Part shown: positions 22,001 through 27,877 of the stretch, piece after piece | Layout of the letters: every line of letters begins with the position of its first letter | How positions within the stretch are numbered: position 1 is the stretch's first letter | Origin: Flavimobilis rhizosphaerae | GTDB lineage: Bacteria; Actinomycetota; Actinomycetes; Actinomycetales; Cellulomonadaceae | DNA: 64,000 nt | Reading direction: 5' to 3' | Assembly (NCBI RefSeq): GCF_014852685.1 | Contig: NZ_JACZDF010000002.1 | Location: 186,001-250,000 of the forward strand | Program-made: the position numbers and the translations under genes | The notes under the pieces: model-generated | What the model was told of the DNA's origin: nothing | Database searches by the model: none | What the model saw: only the letters and a program-made list of their open reading frames with translations

Positions 22001-22374
22001 CCGGCTCAATCACGGACCTCAGCGAGGAGCCGCAGATCCTCGCGGTGCAGTGGAGCTACTCCGCGCCCGTGTTCTGGAGGGTCCAGGGCTTCGACGTCTA
22101 CTACCGTCCGAAGGGCAGCGGGGGCGAGGGAACGTTCCTCGGGTCGGCCGCAAAAGACGCCCGGGAGTACACGCACCCCTCGAAGATCGCCCCCGGATGG
22201 TACGACGTCCGGATTGTCCTGCGCGCGAAGTACTTCGGGAGCGACCGGGAGAAGACGTCGGCGTGGAAGGAGATCTACGTCGACCACGAGCCGACGCCGC
22301 CCCCGACGGAGCCACCGACGACGGAGCCTACCGACCCGCCGACCGACGACTCCGCCGACGGAGCCGGCGCCTGA
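16024..22374 (+). CDS. Giant Ig-like/fibronectin-III surface protein
   Basis: This 2116-residue protein is probably exported. One hydrophobic helix (residues ~25-42, after ARR/RRR positive charges) acts as signal anchor. Residues ~45-400 read like beta-propeller blades. An acidic, Lys-rich linker (~400-430) follows, then about ten ~95-residue Ig/cadherin-like repeats (~432-1500), each with a VLDNDVN-, ASDPDGD- or LLNDVDP-type turn. After ~1500 come several fibronectin-III domains (for example NGTEYTFRVRAVNEIG, NGESYSVRVRAVS, NGVTYTVRVVATN). It ends in a Pro/Thr/Asp-rich tail with no LPXTG sorting signal or C-terminal helix. The ATG overlaps the kinase stop. Context equals the fn3 gene of the bifidobacterial PFNA cluster, but this protein is far larger. 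Ligand unknown. Confidence 0.88.
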   Translation: MTTTRRARQLDKAAGLSPRRRWATYSAVGLVPAVLATLALVNPGVTVEQVELNDGGVWLTYRNQQKLARYSSQVKELDGGLVAQGGNVFEVLQSGRDVVLVEPGALTLVDPAAVALTSAIEVGGTESVSVAGGSYAVTSADGHVWAGRTTDLGALSLEPESATLTLGAGAVAVATDAGDVVALDPATGTVHRGDLQDEALTFAEDGTMKDAGEAVTAALAAAPNPPGGVDAMVGGIAQPVQAAAVGDQLVVLAGTTLFGDGWSSDVSGAGADPVLQLTGPAHDVVLVATGTNLARIPSSGGDVELVAPGATGAAAAPVVARGCEYGAWSTPTASYLRRCAGQEDQVESLEGMTASTQLRFRVNRGIVVLNDVVGGMMWLPEDVPQMLTPNWQDIEDRTEAETEKDSDAQDQEKDDAVDTCRDEESEPMPEPDVFGVRAGRTTVLPVLDNDVNTECGVLTVASIDPLPEEVGHIQAIAGGRSLQVVVKPGASGTYTLNYTVSDGRRRGTPPASTVRIRVTPDGDDGSPSQVRVPVAQVEARAATEVDVLSSFLDPDGDDLRLVGASTVEGAQVTSRQDGLLRFQAGDRLGRHRVSVRVTDGSTDPVEGEVLVDVRAAGTLAPQLDPLLAETFVGEPVQVDVLAAVRPTTVAPVTLTAVDAVEGVEVTPDLATGTFMFSAPAAGSYYVPFTVSAGSQTTRGLARIEVIERPESVLPPVAVSDRAMLPNGGEVTISPTANDTDPNGLVLVLTSVRAEEGSALRLGVLGHELLRITATRRLEGPEKVRYTVSNGITESTGEILVIPKAAESKDRAPVARDVEVTVRTGGVVTIPVLESASDPDGDKVSLRGTLVEEPSEGLMFVSGDVLRFQAPSSPSTVTARFAVVDPHGNEAAARVTINVRASDPATKAPPRPQDVEARVFAGQRVRVTIPLVGIDDDGDGVLLLGQASAPTKGLVVSTGPDYLEYEAFPDSSGTDTFTYAVEDWVGQRAVATVRVGIAKAPADPPAIVARDDEVRVRPGERVEVRVLLNDVDPSGGELTLTSPLEPVDGITELGIEGRRIVAVAPEKPGTYNVPYRVSNEFGAWATATLAIVVSTDARILPPIANDVVVPATETIEKTSVKVDVLAVAVNPSGPLSDLALSVPSSHADQARVVDGKVEVTLGPTARTVPFLLTNTRPEAEGAHAYAFVTVPALGDFPPVKRPKARDLRVGAGEELLIDIAEFVQVGPGKTARIASEQSVTATRSDGSSLVVDETTLRYVSDKTFQGGPASITFDVVDGPVGMLGTRTATISLPITVFATATVPPTFQPRLIEVAQGGAPISLDLTRVTVGPEGVTPEQNRYTYSIVQAPSGSSGVTATLSGSVLTLAAAPGATRGAVGTVSLAIGYGEGQSLPAQIDFRVLASDRQLARVSDIERNVAAGEAVTFNVLEGVFNPFDRPLRVVSAANETGGVSVPVSISASSVTVTPPADHVGRLTVRFAVRDETDDPAREVGGQIVLNVRAAPDVPTGLTVGAVGNRTVELSWLAPAANGTPITGYVVVDQTGKERSCASTSCTMTELKNGTEYTFRVRAVNEIGSSELSAPVGPATPDTLPEAPAAPQVKFGDGELKVTWNQPATEGSPVAKYRIELRGTGAPGVVDETALTRTFTGLRNGESYSVRVRAVSSRDQEGPWSPIVTEVPAGVPGAPVVTATRSNDSKIGHGVVNVRWDKAPDNGAPIKSYAVTATPEGGGSTVTGTLTGETTALLEGVRNGVTYTVRVVATNKAGEGAPGRTTVRTWVAPSPVLSGRSEAATGRAFGEGVVTYSWSKPDNLGGAGIGLEHYEVSESGGRTTTVRSSEYVASGLAGGTTSPSIAVRACTIPEAGGNVVCSETVRIEGKKVVTASAPAKIEFGKASPGFYSVRITAPSNSPEGRPESGGSDVETTYSVKVGDGETKSGTLRTGESVTVANDPGAEDTAVRPGTTITVTTRTVNALGQAVKAEAYDKVAEDADSAAPGSITDLSEEPQILAVQWSYSAPVFWRVQGFDVYYRPKGSGGEGTFLGSAAKDAREYTHPSKIAPGWYDVRIVLRAKYFGSDREKTSAWKEIYVDHEPTPPPTEPPTTEPTDPPTDDSADGAGA

Positions 22375-22454
22375 CGCCGCAACTGCACCGCTCGCCCACG
22401 CACGACCCGCACGACGCCGCACCTGCGGCACGTACCTCCTGAGGAGAACGCACT

Positions 22455-23420
22455 GTGATCACCCCCGAGCAGGCCGGTTGGTTCCGCGAGACCTTCGAGA
22501 CTCTTGTCGACAACGTCTCGCAGGCCGTCCTCGGCAAGCAGCACACGGTCCGCCTCGCGTTCACGGCGCTGCTCGCCGAGGGGCACCTCCTCCTCGAGGA
22601 CGCGCCCGGCACGGGCAAGACGTCGCTCGCGCGCTCGCTCGCCGCGACGGTTCAGGGCACGCACAACCGCATCCAGTTCACGCCGGACCTCCTGCCGTCG
22701 GACGTCACGGGTGTCTCGGTCTACGACCAGGGGCAGAACCGCTTCGAGTTCCACCGCGGGCCGATCTTCGCGTCGATCGTCCTCGCCGACGAGATCAACC
22801 GTGCGTCTCCCAAGACGCAGTCCGCGCTCCTCGAGGTTATGGAGGAGTCACGGGTCACCGTCGACGGCGAGCCCTACGCCGTCGGCCGCCCGTTCATGGT
22901 CATCGCGACCCAGAACCCCATCGAGCAAGCAGGCACATACCGGCTCCCCGAGGCGCAGCTCGACCGGTTCCTCCTCAAGACGTCCCTCGGCTACCCCGAC
23001 CACGCGTCGACCGTCCAGATTCTCGCGGGCTCTGCGACGCGCGACCGCACGGCCGGGCTGCGACCGCGCATCACGACCGACGCGGTCGCCGATATGGCTG
23101 ACATGGCTGCCGACGTCCACGTCGACGACGCCGTCCTCGACTACATCTCGCGGCTCGCCGAGGCGACGCGCACCGACACACGCACGCGACTCGGCGTGTC
23201 TGTGCGTGGCTGCCTCGCGCTCGTGCGCTGCGCCAAGGTGTGGGCGGCTGCCCAGGGTCGTGCGTTCGTGGTCCCCGACGACGTCAAGGACCTTGCGGAG
23301 CCCGTGCTCGCGCACCGGCTCGTGCTCGACGTCGAGTCCGAGTTCGCGGGTGTCACCGCACCCGAGATCATCCAGGACGTGCTCGCGACGACCGCACCGC
23401 CCGTGGAGCGGGTCGGCTGA
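22455..23420 (+). CDS. MoxR-family AAA+ ATPase
   Basis: This 321-residue AAA+ ATPase is of the MoxR type, chaperone-like machines that act with neighbouring DUF58 and other membrane proteins. The Walker A motif is APGTGKTSLARS (residues ~52-63), Walker B is IVLADEINRASPKTQSALLEVMEE (~110-130), sensor 1 is ATQNPIEQAGTYRLPEAQLDRF, and the C-terminal lid domain follows with ADVHVDDAVLDYI and TRLGVSVRGCLALV. The GTG at 22455 has GAGGAGA upstream. An 80-base gap follows the giant gene, the largest inside this operon; only a small GCCGC/GCGGC hairpin is seen there. Known from family: MoxR and DUF58 genes almost always pair. Confidence 0.94.
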   Translation: MITPEQAGWFRETFETLVDNVSQAVLGKQHTVRLAFTALLAEGHLLLEDAPGTGKTSLARSLAATVQGTHNRIQFTPDLLPSDVTGVSVYDQGQNRFEFHRGPIFASIVLADEINRASPKTQSALLEVMEESRVTVDGEPYAVGRPFMVIATQNPIEQAGTYRLPEAQLDRFLLKTSLGYPDHASTVQILAGSATRDRTAGLRPRITTDAVADMADMAADVHVDDAVLDYISRLAEATRTDTRTRLGVSVRGCLALVRCAKVWAAAQGRAFVVPDDVKDLAEPVLAHRLVLDVESEFAGVTAPEIIQDVLATTAPPVERVG

Positions 23421-23421
23421 C

Positions 23422-24705
23422 ATGGCTCGACGCGACCTGCGCGCCGCAGGAGCGCGCACCCGGTCGGGCGTGCGCGCCGCAGGCACCCACGCCCGCGACC
23501 TCGGCGTCCGCGCCCGGCGCGCCGCCGGGCCCCTGAGCCGGGCCGGCGCATGGATCGGCCGTCATATCAGCCCTCTCGGCTGGATCGTGCTCGTCGGCGC
23601 CCTTGGCGGGCTCGTCCTCGGACGGCGCTACGGCTGGGACGAGCTCGTCGTCGGGGGCGCGACGCTCGCCGCACTCCTCGTCATCTCGATCATCCTCACG
23701 CTCGGACGTTCCACGTACCGGGTCGAGCTCGACCTCGCCGACCACCGCATCGTCGTCGGCGAGCGTGCCGTCGGCCGTCTCCAGGTGACGAACGTCGGCC
23801 GAGCACGCACCCTGCCCGCCCGCATCGTCCTGCCCGTCGGCGCGGGGCAGGCCGACGTCGACCTTCCCTCGCTTGCCTCCGAGGCCGAGTTCGAGGAGGT
23901 CTTCGCGGTCGCTGGGGCGCGCCGGTCCGTCCTCACCGTCGGACCTGTCCGGTCCGTGCGTGGCGACGCGCTCGGCCTCGTGCGTCGGCAGGTCATGTGG
24001 ACCGAGCCCGAGCACCTCTACGTCCACCCCCGCACGGTGTCGCTCGGCACTGCGCGCACGGGCGTCCTGCGGGACCTCGAAGGCGAGGCGACGCGCGTCG
24101 TCTCCGACCACGACATGTCGTTCCACGCGCTGCGCGAGTACGTGCCCGGTGACGATCGCCGGTCGATCCACTGGCGGTCCTCCGCGCGACTCGGGCGTCT
24201 CATGGTCCGACAGTTCGAGGACACCCGCCGCACCCACACCGCGCTCGGGCTCGTCGACACGCTCGCGGACTACCGCGACGAAGACGAGTTCGAGCTCGCC
24301 GTCACCGTCTACGCGTCGATCGGGCAGCAGGCGCTCCGCGAGGAGCTCGAGGTCACCGCGCTCACCGCGACACGCACCCTGCGCTCGACGACGCCCCCGT
24401 CGTTCCTCGACGACTGCGCGGGCATCGAACTGCGCGACGGCGAGCCCGACGAAGCACCCGTGACCCAGGAGATCGCTCGCACCGTGCCGCACGCGTCCCT
24501 CGCTCTCGTCGTCACGGGCTCGAGCCTCGACGCCCCCGAGCTGCGCGCGCGCGCCGCGCACGTGCCCGCCGGCGTCCGCACCGTCATCGTGTCGGTCGGC
24601 GAAGACCACGAGCTCACGCTGCAGACCCGCAACCTCCTCACGGTCGCGACGCTCGGCTCCGCGAAGGACCTGCCGCGGCTCATGCGACGGCTGGTGGCCG
24701 CATGA
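23422..24705 (+). CDS. DUF58 domain membrane protein
   Basis: This is a 427-residue protein with a basic N-terminus, two membrane helices (residues ~50-90), an extracytoplasmic or cytoplasmic beta-rich segment, and the DUF58 signature EYVPGDDRRSIHWRSSARLG at about residue 235, followed by LMVRQFE. DUF58 proteins resemble von Willebrand A folds and work with MoxR ATPases, though the biochemistry is unknown. It starts one base after the moxR stop and its own stop overlaps the transglutaminase-like gene (ATGA), fixing a moxR-DUF58-TGase unit as found in many Actinobacteria. Confidence 0.9.
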   Translation: MARRDLRAAGARTRSGVRAAGTHARDLGVRARRAAGPLSRAGAWIGRHISPLGWIVLVGALGGLVLGRRYGWDELVVGGATLAALLVISIILTLGRSTYRVELDLADHRIVVGERAVGRLQVTNVGRARTLPARIVLPVGAGQADVDLPSLASEAEFEEVFAVAGARRSVLTVGPVRSVRGDALGLVRRQVMWTEPEHLYVHPRTVSLGTARTGVLRDLEGEATRVVSDHDMSFHALREYVPGDDRRSIHWRSSARLGRLMVRQFEDTRRTHTALGLVDTLADYRDEDEFELAVTVYASIGQQALREELEVTALTATRTLRSTTPPSFLDDCAGIELRDGEPDEAPVTQEIARTVPHASLALVVTGSSLDAPELRARAAHVPAGVRTVIVSVGEDHELTLQTRNLLTVATLGSAKDLPRLMRRLVAA

Positions 24706-27116
24706 GCCACGACGTCCGCACGATCGACCTCGGCGGCACCGGTCAGCGCCCCGCCCTGCGGCGGACGACGAGCACCGTCGTCTCCGCGCTCGCCGTCCTC
24801 CTCGCAACCCTCGCGCTCGTCCCCGCCTACGGGGTCGCCGCGGTCCTGCCCACGCTCCTCGCCGGAGTGCTCCTCGGCGCCGTCATCGTCCTCGTCGGGC
24901 GCGCCCGACGCGCCGGCGGGATCGTCGTGCTCGGTGCGACCGCCGTCGCCTACCTCCTCGCCGGTGGGGCGTTCGCCGCGCCGACGACGACCGTCGCCCG
25001 CGTCGTCCCGACGCTCACGACGTTCCGCACCCTTCTCGAAGGTCTGGTGACGTCGTGGAAGGAGGTGCTCACGCTCGAGCCACCGCTCGGCACGCTCGGC
25101 TCCGTGCTCGTCCCGCCGTTCGTCATGGCGCTCGGCGGCACCGTCCTCGCGGCGTGGGCCGCGACCGTCGACACGACCGACCGTCGCCGCAGCCGCTCCG
25201 ACGCGACCGCGGGTGCGCGACGCCGGGAACGGATCGGCCTCGCCGTCGCCGTGACGACACCCCTCGCACTGCTCGTCGGTGCGATCCTCCTCGGCACCGT
25301 CGAAGCCCCGCTCGCGACCGTGGTCGGCATCGGCCTCACCGCGCTCACCGTGCCGTGGCTCGCGTGGCGCACGCGCCGCTGGCACCCGCGCCGTCTCGTG
25401 ACGCTCGCCGTCATGGCCGTCGTGGCCATCGGCGGCGGTGGCATCGTCGGCGCACCGCTCGTCGCGGGAGACGCGCCCCGCACGATCCTCCGCAACCAGA
25501 TCGTGCCGCCGTTCGACCTGCGCGACCAGGTGAGCCCGCTCACGGGCTTCAGGACGTTCCACAAGGACCTGCGTGAGACCCCGCTCGTCACCGTCGCAGG
25601 ACTTCCCGAGGGCGCGCTCGTGCGCCTCGCGACGATGGACACGTTCGACGGCGTCGTGTGGAACGTCGACTCGACGGGTGCGCTCGGCGGCTCGGGAGCG
25701 TTCCGTCGCGTCGGCGAGTCCATCCCCGTGCGTACGGCGGGAACGCCGGCGAGCATCGACGTGACGATCGACGGGCTGAGCGGGGTGTGGCTGCCGACCG
25801 TCGGCCAGACGTCACGCCTGGCGTTCGAGGGGCGGCGTTCGCGCGAGCAGCAGCTCGCGTTCCGGTTCAACGACGCGACGGGCGCGGCGGTGCTCCCCGG
25901 CGGGCTACGCGAGGGCGACCGGTGGACCGCCGAGGTCGTCGTGCCACCCACCCTCTCGGACGAACAGCTTGCCGACGCGGAGATCGCCGACGTCCAGCAG
26001 GCCGAGCTCGAGCAGGTCCCTGACTCGGCCGCGCAGAAGGCCGCGGACATCGCCCGCAACGCGACGAGCCCCGCGCTCCTCGCACGCGCCCTCGCCGCGG
26101 CGCTCTCGGAGCAGGGGTACTTCTCTCACGGCATCACCGCCGCAGGCGACCATCCGTCGCTCGCAGGCCACGGCGTGTCCCGCATCGACATGCTGCTCAC
26201 CGAGGACCGAATGATCGGCGACGACGAGCAGTACGCGTCCGCGATGGCGCTCATGGCGCGCAACCTCGGGCTTCCCGCGCGCGTCGTCATGGGCTTCCGG
26301 CCCGCCGAGGGCACCGACGTCACGCGACCCGTGACGCTCACGGGCGGGGACGTCGTCGCCTGGGTCGAGATCGCCTACAAGGGACACGGCTGGGTGCCGT
26401 ACTTCCCGACGCCTGACACCTCACGCACGCCGTCGAACGACCCGGAGGAGGCCGAGCCGGACCCGCAGCCGGAGGTGGTCCAGCCGCCGCCGAGCCTCGA
26501 GGACCCCGTCGTCGAGCCCGAGGAGGACGTCGAGAACGTCGACGTCGACGCGCGCGAGGACGTCGAGGAGATCGTCACCGACTGGACGTCCGTCGTCGTC
26601 ATGACGCTCGCGATCGGCGTGCCGATCCTTCTCCTCGTGCTGCCACCCCTGCTCATCGTCGCCGCGAAGGCGCGCCGTCGGCGGCGTCGACGCCGCGCAC
26701 GCGACCCGATGGTGCGTGTCACGGGGGCGTGGGACGAGGTCCTCGACGCGGTGCGTGACCGAGCCACGACGCCCGCGCCCGGCGCGACCCGCTCGGAGAC
26801 GGCGCGCCTCATCGAGGCGACGTTCCCGCAGGTCTCGGCGCGAGGCGTCGCGACCCGGGCCGACGCTGCGGTCTTCGGACCAGGCGACCCGGACGCGGCG
26901 CTCGCGGACGCCACGTGGGAGCAGACGGACGAGTTCCTGGCGGCTCTTGCGCAGCACGGCACGCGTCGCCAGCGGCTGCGCGGGCAGCTCTCGCGCACGT
27001 CGCTGCGTGCCGCCAAGGCGCGCAGGCGTGAGGCGAGGTCCGCGCGACGGTCGCAGCGCAGGGCCCAGCGCCGGGAGAACGCCGGGACGAAGGTCAGGCG
27101 CGCCGCGAGGCGATGA
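24702..27116 (+). CDS. Transglutaminase-like membrane protein, catalytic triad lost
   Basis: This is an 804-residue membrane protein with several helices in the first ~260 residues, an extracytoplasmic transglutaminase-like core (~430-575), a further helix (~628-650) and a cytoplasmic tail that ends in a dense Arg/Ala-rich segment. The core aligns by eye with bacterial transglutaminase-like domains, but the three catalytic positions differ: the Cys of the usual G-D-C-E motif is Asp508 (IGDDEQYASAMALMAR), the His of HAWVE is Val552 (VVAWVEI), and the Asp of the final DPTP is Phe568 (WVPYFPTPD). If the alignment is right this is a pseudoenzyme with a scaffolding or binding role. It closes the operon and overlaps the convergent TetR gene by 23 bases. 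Confidence 0.88.
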   Translation: MSHDVRTIDLGGTGQRPALRRTTSTVVSALAVLLATLALVPAYGVAAVLPTLLAGVLLGAVIVLVGRARRAGGIVVLGATAVAYLLAGGAFAAPTTTVARVVPTLTTFRTLLEGLVTSWKEVLTLEPPLGTLGSVLVPPFVMALGGTVLAAWAATVDTTDRRRSRSDATAGARRRERIGLAVAVTTPLALLVGAILLGTVEAPLATVVGIGLTALTVPWLAWRTRRWHPRRLVTLAVMAVVAIGGGGIVGAPLVAGDAPRTILRNQIVPPFDLRDQVSPLTGFRTFHKDLRETPLVTVAGLPEGALVRLATMDTFDGVVWNVDSTGALGGSGAFRRVGESIPVRTAGTPASIDVTIDGLSGVWLPTVGQTSRLAFEGRRSREQQLAFRFNDATGAAVLPGGLREGDRWTAEVVVPPTLSDEQLADAEIADVQQAELEQVPDSAAQKAADIARNATSPALLARALAAALSEQGYFSHGITAAGDHPSLAGHGVSRIDMLLTEDRMIGDDEQYASAMALMARNLGLPARVVMGFRPAEGTDVTRPVTLTGGDVVAWVEIAYKGHGWVPYFPTPDTSRTPSNDPEEAEPDPQPEVVQPPPSLEDPVVEPEEDVENVDVDAREDVEEIVTDWTSVVVMTLAIGVPILLLVLPPLLIVAAKARRRRRRRRARDPMVRVTGAWDEVLDAVRDRATTPAPGATRSETARLIEATFPQVSARGVATRADAAVFGPGDPDAALADATWEQTDEFLAALAQHGTRRQRLRGQLSRTSLRAAKARRREARSARRSQRRAQRRENAGTKVRRAARR

Positions 27117-27762
27117 CGGACTCGAGCAGGGCGACGAGCTCGGCCGCTCCGGCCGGGCTCGTCGGCCGTTCCTGGGGTCCGTCGGGTGTGGGTGCGGGCG
27201 TGCGGGAACCGCGGCGGGTCGCGGCCTCGAGGTAGAGACCGTCGGAGACGAGGACGATCGCACGGGCGAGCACGGGGTCGCCGACGGCCTCGACGGTCGC
27301 GGCGAGCCACGCCTCGTGCGCCTTCGTGAGTGCGACACGTGCCTGGGGGAACGGGCCCTCGGCGAGCCTCGTCGCGGCGAGGTAGTCGAGGTCGAACGGG
27401 GTGTCCGAGATCGCCGAGGTGCGGATGAGGTAGGCAACCGCGCCCTCAGGGGCTGCGCGCATGACTGCGACATCGGCGAGCGCAAGCTCGACCATGCGCG
27501 CGAGGAGGCCGTCGACGAGCGCCATCTTCGAGCCGAAGTGATAGAGGAGCCCGCCCTTGGAGACCTGGGCGGCGGCGGCCACGGCGTCGAGGGTCGCCGC
27601 GCGCTCACCCTGCTCGACAAGGGTCCGGGCGAACGCGTCGAGGATGCGGCCTCTGGTGGCTTCTGCGCGGGCGTTGCTCACAGCATGGCGGCGTGCCGCC
27701 GTCGTGACGGCGGGTCGGGTTCCGGGAGGGTCCGCGTCGGCGGGCCGTGTGCTCGATGCCAC
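27094..27762 (-). CDS. TetR-family transcriptional repressor
   Basis: This 222-residue regulator has an unusually long N-terminal arm (~33 residues) before the TetR helix-turn-helix: ILDAFARTLVEQGERAATLDAVAAAAQVSKGGLLYHFGSKMALVDGLL. The C-terminal ligand domain carries no obvious signature. It is transcribed away from the DHA2 exporter gene, with two operator-like palindromes in the shared gap, so it probably represses the exporter and itself and is released by an exported drug. A TATAGT hexamer on this strand (27769-27774) makes a good -10 overlapping the nearer operator. The Met at 27762 is the longest choice; a later start cannot be excluded. Its 3' end overlaps the transglutaminase-like gene. 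Confidence 0.92.
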   Translation of the reverse strand: MASSTRPADADPPGTRPAVTTAARRHAVSNARAEATRGRILDAFARTLVEQGERAATLDAVAAAAQVSKGGLLYHFGSKMALVDGLLARMVELALADVAVMRAAPEGAVAYLIRTSAISDTPFDLDYLAATRLAEGPFPQARVALTKAHEAWLAATVEAVGDPVLARAIVLVSDGLYLEAATRRGSRTPAPTPDGPQERPTSPAGAAELVALLESVIASRRA

Positions 27763-27773
27763 CTTGCAACTAT

Positions 27774-27787
27774 ACCGGCTGGACGGT
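27774..27787. promoter_or_regulatory. TetR operator 1 (candidate)
   Basis: ACCGGCTGGACGGT, within TATACCGGCTGGACGGTTA, is an imperfect palindrome 12 bases upstream of the TetR start. It overlaps the TATAGT -10 of the repressor gene on the minus strand. It differs from operator 2 at one position within the 14-base core. Autorepression is inferred. Confidence 0.6.
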
Positions 27788-27810
27788 TAGGGTCAGGCGT
27801 TGGTTTCTAT

Positions 27811-27824
27811 ACCGTCTGGACGGT
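27811..27824. promoter_or_regulatory. TetR operator 2 (candidate)
   Basis: ACCGTCTGGACGGT is a perfect six-base inverted repeat around a TG centre, with the same TATA and TTG flanks as operator 1. The two centres are 37 bases apart. It lies 54 bases before the exporter start, where it would block the exporter promoter or transcription from it. Confidence 0.65.
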
Positions 27825-27877
27825 TGAAGAGAGCGGCGTCGTCCGACGCCCGTCACCCGCGCCACGAGAGGAACGCA

